Part shown: positions 1 through 7,602 of the stretch, piece by piece | How the letters are laid out: each line of letters starts with the position of its first letter | Numbering within the stretch: position 1 is the stretch's first letter | From: Treponema sp. UBA3662 | GTDB lineage: Bacteria > Spirochaetota > Spirochaetia > Treponematales > Treponemataceae | NCBI GenBank assembly: GCA_002373205.1 | Contig: DFJV01000055.1 | Coordinates: 1 to 33,458, forward strand | Direction: 5' to 3' | DNA length: 33,458 nt | Notes under the pieces: generated by a model | Databases searched by the model: none | What the model was told of the DNA's origin: nothing | The model's input: only the letters and a program-made list of their open reading frames with translations | Position numbers and translations under genes: made by a program

Positions 1-146
1 CCTACCCCCGATTGGAAGGGCGGCGTAGCCGTTGCAGTTGGGGGGCGGTCCCTGAGCAAAGTCGAAGGGCCGAACCCAACTGCAATGGAGCGGTAGCGGA
101 ACCCGCAACGAAGTTTCAAGCGACCCTGGAAAGCGGGTTAGCATAA
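1..146 (+). repeat. Family A dispersed hairpin repeat, copy 1 (cut by window edge)
   Basis: The sequence starts with a GATTGGAAGGG block, then a small CGGC-GTA-GCCG hairpin, then a long hairpin with perfect 11-bp arms at 32-42 and 75-85. The loop of that hairpin holds a CCCTGAGC/GTCGAAGGG motif. It continues with CAATGGAGCGG and ends with CCTGGAAAGCGGG. The same blocks in the same order recur at 13621-13707 and, inverted, at 17881-17963. No open frame fits it. The left end may lie outside the window. Function unknown. Confidence 0.7.
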
Positions 147-156
147 AAGGCTTGGT

Positions 157-197
157 CCAGAAAAATAAAGAAAAATTACTTTATAAACTAATTAGCC
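157..197. repeat. Direct repeat copy of the SulP gene 3' end
   Basis: This 41-bp stretch matches 343-383 at about 37 of 41 positions. The second copy contains the last codons and stop of the SulP gene. The period is 186 bp, and the DNA between the copies holds hairpins and short tandem repeats. This looks like a tandem duplication, or an insertion that copied the gene tail. Confidence 0.7.
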
Positions 198-200
198 GTC

Positions 201-256
201 ATTCCGAACTGCTACGCCACATTCGCACGCACTTGCTACGAATGTGGATTCGGAAT
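201..256 (+). repeat. Family B nested hairpin, copy 1
   Basis: The outer stem pairs 201-208 with 249-256 (8 bp) and the inner stem pairs 217-225 with 239-247 (9 bp). The 13-nt loop is CACGCACTTGCTA. Nearly the same loop is found at 2219-2233 and, inverted, at 12477-12491, on stems of different or partly different sequence. It lies downstream of the SulP gene. No T-run follows, so it is not a typical intrinsic terminator. Confidence 0.75.
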
Positions 257-287
257 CTGTCCAAGATGGCATTTTGGGTTTGTACAG

Positions 288-338
288 ACCCTGAATCAAG
301 TTCAGGGTGACGGACTTCGTTCAGGGTGACGGACTGCC
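288..338 (+). repeat. TTCAGGGT hairpin and 19-bp tandem repeat
   Basis: A perfect 8-bp stem pairs 288-295 with 301-308 around a 5-nt loop (TCAAG). The right arm belongs to a 19-bp unit starting TTCAGGGTGACGGACT that is repeated in tandem at 301-319 and 320-338. A related CTGAATCAAG-TCCAG stem occurs at about 3186-3205 before the lipoprotein gene. Function unknown. Confidence 0.6.
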
Positions 339-342
339 AGAT

Positions 343-383
343 CCAGAAAAGTAAAGAAAAATTACTTTATAAGTTCATTAGCC
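343..383. repeat. Direct repeat partner overlapping the SulP stop codon
   Basis: Second copy of the 41-bp repeat at 157-197. Positions 362-383 are the final codons of the SulP gene, so the coding 3' end itself is part of the repeated unit. The left copy has changes that would alter the frame end, so it is non-coding. Confidence 0.65.
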
Positions 384-2020
384 CTTTTAAGAGCGTCGTT
401 TATGTTGTCAAAAATGTTTTCGCGGCCAATTTTGTCTGCCATGCCCATTTTTTCGCAGAGCATGTAAGGCTGGGTGTGGATTCCCGAAAGGACAATCTGG
501 ATTTTGTTTTTGTCGCAGAGGGCCTTTAGCTGCTCAAGGGCGCGGATTCCGCCAGCGTCTATGTAGAGGGTGTTCCTCATTCGCAGGATAAGAACCTTGT
601 AGCCAAGGCCTGCACGTTCCGCCGCAAGCTCAAATTTGCGTATTGTTCCAAAGAAGAGCGAGCCGTCAATTTCGTAGACCATGACGCTGTTTGGAACGTC
701 TATCTTTTCTTCGTTGCCGTCACCCCTGATTCCGGTTACGATTGTGCGCTGGCCTGCCTGGACTTCGCTAAGGTCGCTAATTTTCTTTATAAAGAAGAAT
801 GCCGCAAAGATAAGTCCTACGCCGATTGCGTAAGTAAGGTCAACGAATACCGTAATAAGGAAGGTTACCAAAAGAACGCAGATGTCGGATTTTTCTCCCT
901 TAAGCAAGGCCCTGATTGCGCTTACTCCTGCCATGTTCCATGCTACGGAAATTAGCACTGCCGAGAGGGCTGCAAGGGGAATGTATTCAACGTACTTGCC
1001 AAAGAATACCATTATTAGGAGGAGGATTACCGCGTGAACCATTCCGGCAACAGGTGTCCTTCCTCCGTTCTTGATGTTGGTGGCTGTGCGGGCAATTGCT
1101 CCTGTTGCAGGAAGACCACCAAAGAGTGGGCTAAGCAGGTTTGCTATACCCTGACCAATAAGCTCATTGTTTGAGTCGTGCTTGGTTCCTATCATACCGT
1201 CTGCAACAACAGCAGAAAGAAGGGACTCTATGGCGGCAAGGATTGCGATGGAGCAGGCGGTGGGGAATACGTCTATTATTGTCTGTATTCCCAATGCCGG
1301 AAGCTGGGGCTTTGGAAGCGATGAAGGGATTGTGTAGCGGTCCTTGATTATGTCTGTGTGGAGGCCTGTGTAGTTTGAGATTATGATGTTTGCGACTGTT
1401 GCAAGGATGATTACAATCAGGCTGCCGGGGATTTTTTTTGTTACCTTGGGCCAGAGGAAGATTATTACAAGGCAGATGATTGCCATTGCGGATGAATACC
1501 AGTCTATAGTATGGAAGGAATTTGCATAGGCAAGTATTTTTCCTGTAAAGGTTCCCGGGAGCTTTCCTGTGGTAAGGCCAAAGAAGTCGCCAATCTGACC
1601 GGTTGCAATCGTTATGGCTATACCGGCTGTGAATCCCGTTACGATTGTGTAGGGGATGAATTTGACAAGTCCGCCCATCTTAAAAACGCCCAGCAGAATA
1701 AGAATGAGTCCTGCAAGTAAGGTTGCAGTGGCAAGTCCCGCCATGCCAAGCTGGGGGTTGTTTACGATTTTATAGATGATAACCGTAAAGGCACCTGTTG
1801 GGCCTCCAATCTGGCACTTTGTTCCGCCGAATGCCGCAATGCAGAAGCCTGCAATGATGGCTGTGTAGAGGCCTGTCTCTGGGCTGCACCCCGAAGCGAT
1901 TGCAAAGGCAATGGAAAGGGGAAGGGCAACAATGCCAACGATGATGCCGGCAATGAAGTCCGTCATGAATTTTTTTGCATTATAGTCTTTTAATGAACTG
2001 AGCAACTCTGGTTTGTACAT
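362..2020 (-). CDS. SulP family anion permease with STAS domain
   Basis: An inner-membrane transporter of the SulP/SLC26 family; members carry sulfate, bicarbonate or other anions, and the substrate cannot be read from the sequence. The 552 residues are the usual length. About residues 20-420 are hydrophobic membrane segments, with the family's conserved early region (GCSPETGLYTA, then GGPTGAF near residues 73-78). About residues 440-545 form a cytoplasmic STAS domain (VYEIDGSLFFG; later ILRMRNTLYIDAGGIRAL). The start is supported by a CAGGAA ribosome site about 8 nt upstream. It appears monocistronic. Its 3' end is part of a 41-bp direct repeat, and repeats lie on both flanks. Confidence 0.95.
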   Translation of the reverse strand: MYKPELLSSLKDYNAKKFMTDFIAGIIVGIVALPLSIAFAIASGCSPETGLYTAIIAGFCIAAFGGTKCQIGGPTGAFTVIIYKIVNNPQLGMAGLATATLLAGLILILLGVFKMGGLVKFIPYTIVTGFTAGIAITIATGQIGDFFGLTTGKLPGTFTGKILAYANSFHTIDWYSSAMAIICLVIIFLWPKVTKKIPGSLIVIILATVANIIISNYTGLHTDIIKDRYTIPSSLPKPQLPALGIQTIIDVFPTACSIAILAAIESLLSAVVADGMIGTKHDSNNELIGQGIANLLSPLFGGLPATGAIARTATNIKNGGRTPVAGMVHAVILLLIMVFFGKYVEYIPLAALSAVLISVAWNMAGVSAIRALLKGEKSDICVLLVTFLITVFVDLTYAIGVGLIFAAFFFIKKISDLSEVQAGQRTIVTGIRGDGNEEKIDVPNSVMVYEIDGSLFFGTIRKFELAAERAGLGYKVLILRMRNTLYIDAGGIRALEQLKALCDKNKIQIVLSGIHTQPYMLCEKMGMADKIGRENIFDNINDALKRANELIK

Positions 2021-2396
2021 TTTGAATTCCTGTAAAAAAAAGATTACTTATTTTGCTGATTTTTTATTTTTTTTTCAATAGTAATAGGTTTAGATTCATG
2101 AAAATTAGTTTTGGGTTCCGCTCCCAGGCAAATCCGTCTGAAAACCCGCGGTGTCGCGGAATAGGAAATTAAACTCGCTGCGCTCGTTCCGCTCCAATGC
2201 GGGTTTCAGCCCACAACGCTACGCACTTGCTACCGTTGTGTGCCTTCCGCTGCACCCAAAACTAATTTTAGATTTCTTTTTATAAGGAAATATTGCAAAA
2301 AGTGCTTTCTTTGCATATTTTTTGCATTACTGTTATTGAAAGTCTACACTTGCCTTATATAACTGTAATTACAATATGCAAAGTTTTTGTTTCAGT
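2021..2396. other. Intergenic stretch with SulP leader and a MITE-like element
   Basis: No coding frame is supported. The SulP-proximal part is A/T-rich and should hold its promoter, but no clean pair of hexamers stands out. Positions 2101-2269 hold an inverted-repeat-bounded element described separately. The remaining 2270-2396 is A/T-rich DNA downstream of the DUF1361 gene, with no clear terminator. Confidence 0.6.
2101..2269. mobile_element. 169-bp MITE-like element with perfect 16-bp terminal inverted repeats
   Basis: The ends AAAATTAGTTTTGGGT (2101-2116) and ACCCAAAACTAATTTT (2254-2269) are perfect inverted copies. The 8-mer TTTAGATT occurs just outside the left end (2089-2096) and overlaps the right end (2267-2274), which could be a target duplication. 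Inside are a long CTGAAA(A)CCCGC / GCGGGTTTCAG stem and a family B hairpin (2212-2218 with 2234-2240). It encodes no protein. It could be a non-autonomous transposon or a REP-type cluster; no transposase is present in the window. Confidence 0.6.
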
Positions 2397-3071
2397 TTAT
2401 TGTTGGGGAAGTTTTAGGTCGTCCTGCTTGAAGATGGGGTAGGTTATGTTGAGCAGGGTGCCGAAGAGCAGGGTGAATGCCCATGTGCGTGGGTGCTGGG
2501 CTGGCGAGAGAAAGCGGCTAAGGATGTCTTGGGCAAGGGAAGAGGGGTTTCCAACTATGTCCCAGGAATTCCACCTTAGGAAGCGGCCAATATATACCCC
2601 AAAGGCTGCCATGTAGATGAGGGCTATGCTTACTACCGGCGCAAACTTGCACTTTAGCTTTGCCCTTATTATTTTTTCTTCCATCATCTGTAGGCTAACA
2701 AAGCCGTAGATTAAACCCGCAAAGGCGTAGCTAAGAAGCATAATCAGGTCGAACCAGGTGGGGGCGGAGCGCCAGTTCCTGTTTCCAAGGTGCAGCAAGT
2801 CGGTTAGTATGTAGGGCGCGTTGGGGAAAAATGGCAGCCAGACCAAGGTGAGCAAAAGAAGGGGAAGGGTTCTTTTTATGTCCTTAATATAGATGATTGA
2901 AGATGCAAACCAGGGAATAAAGGCCAAAAAGAGGTTCCAAATCATAAAAGTGTAGAGCGTATAGCCCGTCATAATCCTTCGGCAGAGGGAAAGCGCTATG
3001 GAAAAAAGGGATATGGCAAGCAGAATCCAGGTGCTTTTGTGACTGAACAGTTCCTTAAAATACGACTTCAT
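2397..3071 (-). CDS. DUF1361 family membrane protein
   Basis: A 224-residue protein with about six to seven hydrophobic segments. It carries the conserved stretches of DUF1361: FMIWNLFLAFIPW, WLPFFPNAPYILTDLLHL, TWFDLIMLLSYAFAGL and RFLRWNSWDIVGNP. The family is widespread in bacteria and, as far as I know, has no established function. The length is typical. The ATG is preceded by TAATAT (3078-3083) with exactly 6 nt between and no Shine-Dalgarno site, so the mRNA may be leaderless. It is not overlapped with a neighbour and is divergent from the lipoprotein gene. Confidence 0.88.
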   Translation of the reverse strand: MKSYFKELFSHKSTWILLAISLFSIALSLCRRIMTGYTLYTFMIWNLFLAFIPWFASSIIYIKDIKRTLPLLLLTLVWLPFFPNAPYILTDLLHLGNRNWRSAPTWFDLIMLLSYAFAGLIYGFVSLQMMEEKIIRAKLKCKFAPVVSIALIYMAAFGVYIGRFLRWNSWDIVGNPSSLAQDILSRFLSPAQHPRTWAFTLLFGTLLNITYPIFKQDDLKLPQQ

Positions 3072-3077
3072 GGGTCT

Positions 3078-3106
3078 ATATTACAATTAAAGCCTGTGGT
3101 CTGCAA
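3078..3106 (-). promoter_or_regulatory. Putative promoter of the DUF1361 gene, leaderless
   Basis: On the minus strand, TTGCAG (3101-3106) is separated by 17 nt from TAATAT (3078-3083), and ATG follows after 6 nt. The -35 match is weak (first three bases), while the -10 is good. The predicted transcription start falls on or next to the A of the start codon. Confidence 0.45.
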
Positions 3107-3138
3107 GATGGGGGCAAGGTAGTAATAGTGGGTAAAAC

Positions 3139-3166
3139 TTGTTTTTTTGCGCCAGTGTGATATAAT
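3139..3166 (+). promoter_or_regulatory. Putative promoter of the lipoprotein gene
   Basis: TTGTTT (3139-3144), 16 nt, TATAAT (3161-3166). The predicted leader of about 50 nt includes a CTGAATCAAGTCCAG partial hairpin and an AAAGG about 10 nt before the ATG at 3225. Confidence 0.4.
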
Positions 3167-3224
3167 ATTTTATTATAGGATAGATACTGAATCAAGTCCA
3201 GCATGACAGTAAAGGTGTGGATTT

Positions 3225-3923
3225 ATGAAAGTAAAATTTTTTTTAGCTTCACTTGTTTTCTTTTTTGCACTACTATCTTCTTTTGTTTCATGCTCTTTAG
3301 GCAGGGACGAAGGAACTGTTAAGATTGCCATTCCTTCTAGGGCTGCCTTAGCCCGCTCACGGAATTCCGCTGCAAGGGCTGTGGACGGAGAGTACATATC
3401 CATTTTTATTGTTGGTGACTACGAGGATAAAAAGACCGTTCCCTTTATTGATGACGAAACCGCTCAAACCGTAACATTTGATTCCATTCCTGCGGGGGCT
3501 GCTGTTCGGGTTGTGTGTACTTGGAATTATCCAAATAATGATCCTGAAGATGATAATAGATATTTAGGTTGCATTGGTGTTAGCGATGAGATTGTGATTG
3601 TTGGAGGGGCGGAGCAGACGGCTACTGTTGTTATGAATAGTGTGTGTCTTGATGCTCCTGCATATGAAGATGATGAGTCGACTAACTATGTGAGGATTCG
3701 TTATAGTGACGATGATTATGATATTCCGGCCAATTCTGGTATTTCTCTTCCTGGGGAATGTTATTACAGATTTTCATTTAGCAACTCTGGGGGGACAACT
3801 TCTTATAAAACATCGGTTCCTTATCATGAGCATTACAGTTCGCCAGTTTACTTTGCAGTTTCTGCTGAAATATTCTATGGCGATACAAGAGTTTTGCGGC
3901 TCTATGTTCCTTATGAGCCCTAA
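3225..3923 (+). CDS. Exported lipoprotein of unknown function
   Basis: A 232-residue protein. The N-terminus has a lysine-containing n-region, a Phe/Leu-rich hydrophobic core and the lipobox FVSC, so acylation is predicted on Cys23; the loose lipobox is typical of spirochaetes. After the cysteine comes an Ala/Arg/Ser-rich stretch (SRAALARSRNSAARAVDG), then a beta-rich region with many acidic residues and few hydrophobic runs, consistent with an extracytoplasmic beta-sandwich. I recognise no catalytic motif. It precedes the surface-polymer operon by 54 nt but probably has its own promoter. Function unknown; the envelope location is the only confident statement. Confidence 0.75.
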   Translation: MKVKFFLASLVFFFALLSSFVSCSLGRDEGTVKIAIPSRAALARSRNSAARAVDGEYISIFIVGDYEDKKTVPFIDDETAQTVTFDSIPAGAAVRVVCTWNYPNNDPEDDNRYLGCIGVSDEIVIVGGAEQTATVVMNSVCLDAPAYEDDESTNYVRIRYSDDDYDIPANSGISLPGECYYRFSFSNSGGTTSYKTSVPYHEHYSSPVYFAVSAEIFYGDTRVLRLYVPYEP

Positions 3924-3956
3924 GGAAAGCTCTAAATAACTTTTTCTATACCATGA

Positions 3957-3970
3957 TATAATACAAGGGG
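3957..3970 (+). promoter_or_regulatory. Extended -10 and ribosome site of the polymer operon
   Basis: TGATATAAT (3954-3962) is an extended -10 with no good -35. AAGGGG (3965-3970) lies 7 nt before the ATG at 3978. The predicted start of transcription (about 3969) falls inside the ribosome site. Either the leader is very short or the real promoter is further upstream. Confidence 0.45.
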
Positions 3971-3977
3971 TTTTTAT

Positions 3978-4694
3978 ATGACAAACGTGTTGATTTTTGC
4001 AGGTGGCAGCGGAGTCCGTATGAATACCCGTGCAAGACCAAAGCAGTTCCTTCAGTTTTATGGCAAGGAACTAATAATTCACACGTTGGAAAATTTTCAG
4101 AATCATCCAGAAATTGATGGAATTGTGGTGGCTTGTATTGAAGACTGGATTCCATATCTTAAGAAACTTATTGAAAAATACCAGATTGATAAAGTGAAGT
4201 CTGTTGTGCCCGGGGGTGCAACAGGACAGGAAAGCATTTACAGGGGGCTAGTTGCAATTCATGAATATGCAGATGATGATTCGATTGTTCTTGTGCATGA
4301 CGGAGTACGCCCCTTTGTTAACGAGAGCCTTATTTCTGACTGCATAAAATCTGTAAAAGAGCATGGTTCTGCAATCACTGTAACTCCTGCAATAGAAACT
4401 ATTGTTACAAGTAAAGACGGAAAAATCACCGGCATAACAGACCGTTCAAAATGCTATCATGCAAAAGCGCCACAGTGTTTTATTCTGGGGGAACTTCTTT
4501 CTGCTCATGAAAAAGCCCGCAAAGAAGGCAATACGAATATGATAGACAGTGCAAGCCTAATGCAGCACTATGGCAGGGAACTTTACACGGTTATGGGGAA
4601 TTTTGACAATATAAAAATTACAACCCCAGCTGATTTTTATACGTTTAAGGCTCTTTATGAAGTTCGCGAGCAACAGCAAATTTTTGGACTTTAG
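3978..4694 (+). CDS. IspD/TarI-like cytidylyltransferase
   Basis: A 238-residue cytidylyltransferase of the IspD/TarI group, which transfers CMP from CTP to a polyol or methylerythritol phosphate. The CTP-binding loop FAGGSGVRMN is at residues 7-16, followed by RPKQFL, then VHDGVRPFV near residues 109-117, TPAIETIV, and KCYHAKAPQCF. A strong AAGGGG site supports the start. It is first in an operon with an SDR enzyme, a LicD protein and a TagB/TagF-like transferase. That context favours making a CDP-activated polyol (ribitol- or glycerol-type) for a surface polymer over isoprenoid synthesis. The exact substrate is inferred, and IspD activity cannot be excluded. Confidence 0.85.
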   Translation: MTNVLIFAGGSGVRMNTRARPKQFLQFYGKELIIHTLENFQNHPEIDGIVVACIEDWIPYLKKLIEKYQIDKVKSVVPGGATGQESIYRGLVAIHEYADDDSIVLVHDGVRPFVNESLISDCIKSVKEHGSAITVTPAIETIVTSKDGKITGITDRSKCYHAKAPQCFILGELLSAHEKARKEGNTNMIDSASLMQHYGRELYTVMGNFDNIKITTPADFYTFKALYEVREQQQIFGL

Positions 4695-4707
4695 GAAATA
4701 ATATTAC

Positions 4708-5754
4708 ATGGTAAAATCAAATATTCTTAGCGAAGACTTTGCAAATATAGCAAACCGTTATGATTTTTCGGCACTAAAAAATCAGTCAGTTTTTATTACG
4801 GGCAGCACAGGCCTGATTGGAAGCCAACTTGTGCTTTTTATGGATTACTTGAATCAGACAAAAAATTTTGGAATAAAGATTTATGCCCTTTGCCGCTCAG
4901 AAGAAAAAGCAAAGAGGGTGTTTGCTGATTCCTTTTTACACATTCATTGTGTGGTTGGGGATGTTCTTAACCTTCCATCTATTTCTGATTCTATTGATTA
5001 TGTTGTTCATGGGGCAAGCATTACCGCTTCAAAGGAGTTTATAAATCATGCGGTTGAAACAATAGATATTGCGGTAAACGGAACTTTGAATTTGCTTAGA
5101 TTTGCAAATGAAAAGAAAGTAAAATCATTTGTTTACCTTTCCAGCATGGAAGTATTTGGCGTAACTGATGGCAAGAGGCAAGTTCGTGAAGAAGATTTGG
5201 GATATATTGACATTTCAAGTCCGCGTTCAAGCTATATGGAAAGTAAGCGTATGTGCGAGAACTTGTGCGCCTGCTTTTCTTCTGAATATGGGCTTAACGT
5301 AAAGTCTATACGGTTGGCTCAAGTTTTTGGTGTTGGTATTGACTATAATGATACCCGTGTTGCCGCCTATTTTGCCCGCTCTGTAATTGAAGGAACTAAT
5401 ATAGTTTTGAAAACAGAAGGCAAAACAAGAAGACCTATATTGTATTCCTCGGATGCAATAAGTGCAATTCTGACGGTTCTTCTTAAGGGTGCAAAGGGGA
5501 ATGTTTATACGGCTGCAAATCCCGAAACTCTAATGTCGATCCGCGAAACTGCCGAAATTATAGTAGAAAGAATTGCTTTTAGAGCAATAAGTCTTATTTT
5601 TGACATAAAAGAAGTTCCTCCAGAGTATGCACCCAACTTAAATCTTAACCTCAACCTCAATGTTGACAAGTTGGCTTTGCTTGGATGGAAACCGGATATT
5701 GGACTCGAGGAGGCATATAAAAGGCTGATTGCCGGAATGAAGGAGACTTTGTGA
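4708..5754 (+). CDS. Extended SDR NAD(P)-dependent epimerase/reductase
   Basis: A 348-residue extended short-chain dehydrogenase. The Rossmann loop TGSTGLIGSQL is at residues 31-41, the strand VYLSSMEVFG precedes the catalytic SYMESK (Tyr-x3-Lys), and the C-terminal half is the sugar-nucleotide-binding part. It follows the cytidylyltransferase by 13 nt and overlaps the next start by 4 nt, so it is translationally coupled. It could reduce or epimerise the precursor of the CDP-linked unit. Classical ribitol pathways use TarJ, an unrelated medium-chain dehydrogenase, so the product here is uncertain. Near residue 310 there is an unusual run of alternating Asn-Leu (codons at 5635-5664). Confidence 0.85.
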   Translation: MVKSNILSEDFANIANRYDFSALKNQSVFITGSTGLIGSQLVLFMDYLNQTKNFGIKIYALCRSEEKAKRVFADSFLHIHCVVGDVLNLPSISDSIDYVVHGASITASKEFINHAVETIDIAVNGTLNLLRFANEKKVKSFVYLSSMEVFGVTDGKRQVREEDLGYIDISSPRSSYMESKRMCENLCACFSSEYGLNVKSIRLAQVFGVGIDYNDTRVAAYFARSVIEGTNIVLKTEGKTRRPILYSSDAISAILTVLLKGAKGNVYTAANPETLMSIRETAEIIVERIAFRAISLIFDIKEVPPEYAPNLNLNLNLNVDKLALLGWKPDIGLEEAYKRLIAGMKETL

Positions 5755-7595
5755 ATCTTACTGAATTGTTGCTACATTTAAGTCTGCCTGTGCGGGAGAT
5801 TTCTGAAAGTGAAAGTTCTCAATTAAAGCAGACGCTTTTAGAAATGTACAGGGATATTTCTTTTGCCTGCAAAAAAGAGGGGCTTACACTTTTTTTAGGT
5901 GGGGGTTCCTGTCTTGGTGCTGTGCGCCATAAAGGCTTTATCCCATGGGATGACGACATGGACCTTAATATGCTGCGGGCTGACTATGAAAAGTTTCCTT
6001 CTGCATTGGAAAAACACTTTCCTGGAAAATATAAATTGAAGGGGCCTGGGCTTTCTGACGAATATTTATATCCCTTTGTAAAGATAGAAAAGCGTGGAAC
6101 TCTTATAAGAACCGTTTTGGAAATTGAGGGTGAAAATCCTGAAATAGGAATTGACCTTTTTCCTTTGGATTGTGTTCCCGACAACAAGTTGAGCAGGCTT
6201 ATCTTTGGCTTTAGGAATACACTGGTTTACTATATTGCAATTTGCGTAAAGCTTTATGCGCACCGAAGCAGCCCTGCTATAAAATTAATCCGCTCAACAA
6301 AAGAGGGAAGGAAGTCTTTAAATTTCCGCCTGTTTTTGGGACGACTCTTTTCATTCAGAAGCTACAAGAATTGGTACAGAAAATTTGATAGGCTGGCTCA
6401 GAAATATAAGAAACGGAATACGCGATGCATTACTTGCTCTTCTGGACGCAAGCATTTCTTTGGGGAGATGCTGCCGCTAAAAGAAGTTCTGCCGCCTTTT
6501 GATTGTACGTTTGAAGGACTCCCTGCCAAAATTTATGGAAACTACGACAGGTATCTTTCTTCCCTGTATGGAGATTACATGCAGTTGCCTCCTCCAGAAA
6601 AACGAGAGAGGCACTTTATTCTGCAGTTGGACTTTGGGGATGGGGGGGGGAGCATGCCTGAAGCCGAAAACCAAGAGTCTAAAATTGAATACCCCAAATT
6701 TACCGCAACGATTGCATGCTATGCTAAGGATAATCCAGAGCACTTTGAGTCTGCCTTTCTTAGCATCTACTATCAGACTCTCCGTCCGGACGAAATTATA
6801 ATTACAGTTGACGGACCCATACCGCCAGAATTGGACGAGGTTGTGCAACGCTTTGGGCGCGACTTTCATGCGCTTGTTCTTAGGACCGTCAGGAACAAAG
6901 GCCAGGCTATGTCCCATGCACGGGCTGTTGCCCATGCAAAATATGACTGGGTTGCAATTATGGATGCCGATGACATAGCCCTTCCAGACAGGTTTGAAAA
7001 ACAGCTTGCGTATATTGCAGAGCATCCGGAGGTTTCTGTTATTGGGGGGCAGATAGAGGAATTCCTCGATAGCCCTTACAATATTATAGACAAGCGTGAA
7101 GTTCCAGTGGATGACTTGATGATAAAAAAATATCTTAAGAAAAGATGTCCCTTTAACCACATGACAATTATTATGAACCGCCCTAAGGTTAGGGAAGCAT
7201 GGAATTACCTTGGCAGATATAACGAGGATTACTTTTTATACTGCAGGTTGTTTTTGCAAGGAGCTGTATTCCACAACCTGCCCGACACTCTTGTATATGC
7301 CCGTGTAGGAAACGGAATGTACAGCAGGCGGTGCGGATGGGGTTATTTTAAGACCCTTGCAAGGCATCAAAAATGGATGTTGAAATATAAGATTATTTCT
7401 TTTCCGCTTTTTTGTTTTAATGTTCTTGTGCGCTTGTTTGTTCATGCCCTTATGCCAAACTGGCTGCGTGGTTTTGTTTACCAAAAGCTATTACGACGAC
7501 ATGCTGCAAAACATGATGCTGTGCAGATGGATGGCGAAGAAGTGGATAAACATTTGACTTCTTATTTTGATAAGATATTACATATTGATGCATAA
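5751..7595 (+). CDS. LicD-family phosphotransferase fused to GT2 glycosyltransferase
   Basis: A 614-residue two-domain protein. Residues about 20-295 are LicD-type, with GGGSCLGAVRHKGFIPWDDD near 50-69; LicD enzymes attach phosphocholine or other phospho-groups to surface glycans. Residues about 312-600 are a GT-A family 2 glycosyltransferase, with the nucleotide-sugar region TVDG near 354 and the metal-binding motif IMDADD near 402-407. The start is GTG, overlapping the previous stop (GTGA), so it is coupled to it. The junction is coded by a run of nine G (6642-6650) followed at once by an in-frame ATG (6654). One extra G would end LicD at TGA 6659-6661 and let the GT2 start separately. The fusion may therefore be one state of a phase-variable locus, or a sequencing artefact. 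Confidence 0.88.
   Translation: MNLTELLLHLSLPVREISESESSQLKQTLLEMYRDISFACKKEGLTLFLGGGSCLGAVRHKGFIPWDDDMDLNMLRADYEKFPSALEKHFPGKYKLKGPGLSDEYLYPFVKIEKRGTLIRTVLEIEGENPEIGIDLFPLDCVPDNKLSRLIFGFRNTLVYYIAICVKLYAHRSSPAIKLIRSTKEGRKSLNFRLFLGRLFSFRSYKNWYRKFDRLAQKYKKRNTRCITCSSGRKHFFGEMLPLKEVLPPFDCTFEGLPAKIYGNYDRYLSSLYGDYMQLPPPEKRERHFILQLDFGDGGGSMPEAENQESKIEYPKFTATIACYAKDNPEHFESAFLSIYYQTLRPDEIIITVDGPIPPELDEVVQRFGRDFHALVLRTVRNKGQAMSHARAVAHAKYDWVAIMDADDIALPDRFEKQLAYIAEHPEVSVIGGQIEEFLDSPYNIIDKREVPVDDLMIKKYLKKRCPFNHMTIIMNRPKVREAWNYLGRYNEDYFLYCRLFLQGAVFHNLPDTLVYARVGNGMYSRRCGWGYFKTLARHQKWMLKYKIISFPLFCFNVLVRLFVHALMPNWLRGFVYQKLLRRHAAKHDAVQMDGEEVDKHLTSYFDKILHIDA
6642..6650 (+). repeat. Poly-G tract (9 G) at the LicD/GT2 junction
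   Basis: Nine consecutive G follow GGGGAT inside the coding sequence, exactly between the two domains. Homopolymer G tracts of this length are prone to slipped-strand mispairing. With 9 G the frame is open; with 10 G it reads GAG CAT GCC TGA and stops; with 8 G it continues about 50 codons in another frame and ends near 6801. Confidence 0.85.
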
Positions 7596-7602
7596 GGCTG
7601 TG

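Noticed and set aside
1..340. Possible tRNA or structured ncRNA because of many stems
   Set aside because: No cloverleaf, no TTC-loop or CCA-side pattern; the stems are explained by dispersed repeats.
6477..7160. Open frame of 227 codons antisense to the GT2 half of the fusion
   Set aside because: It overlaps a domain with conserved motifs and shows no family similarity.
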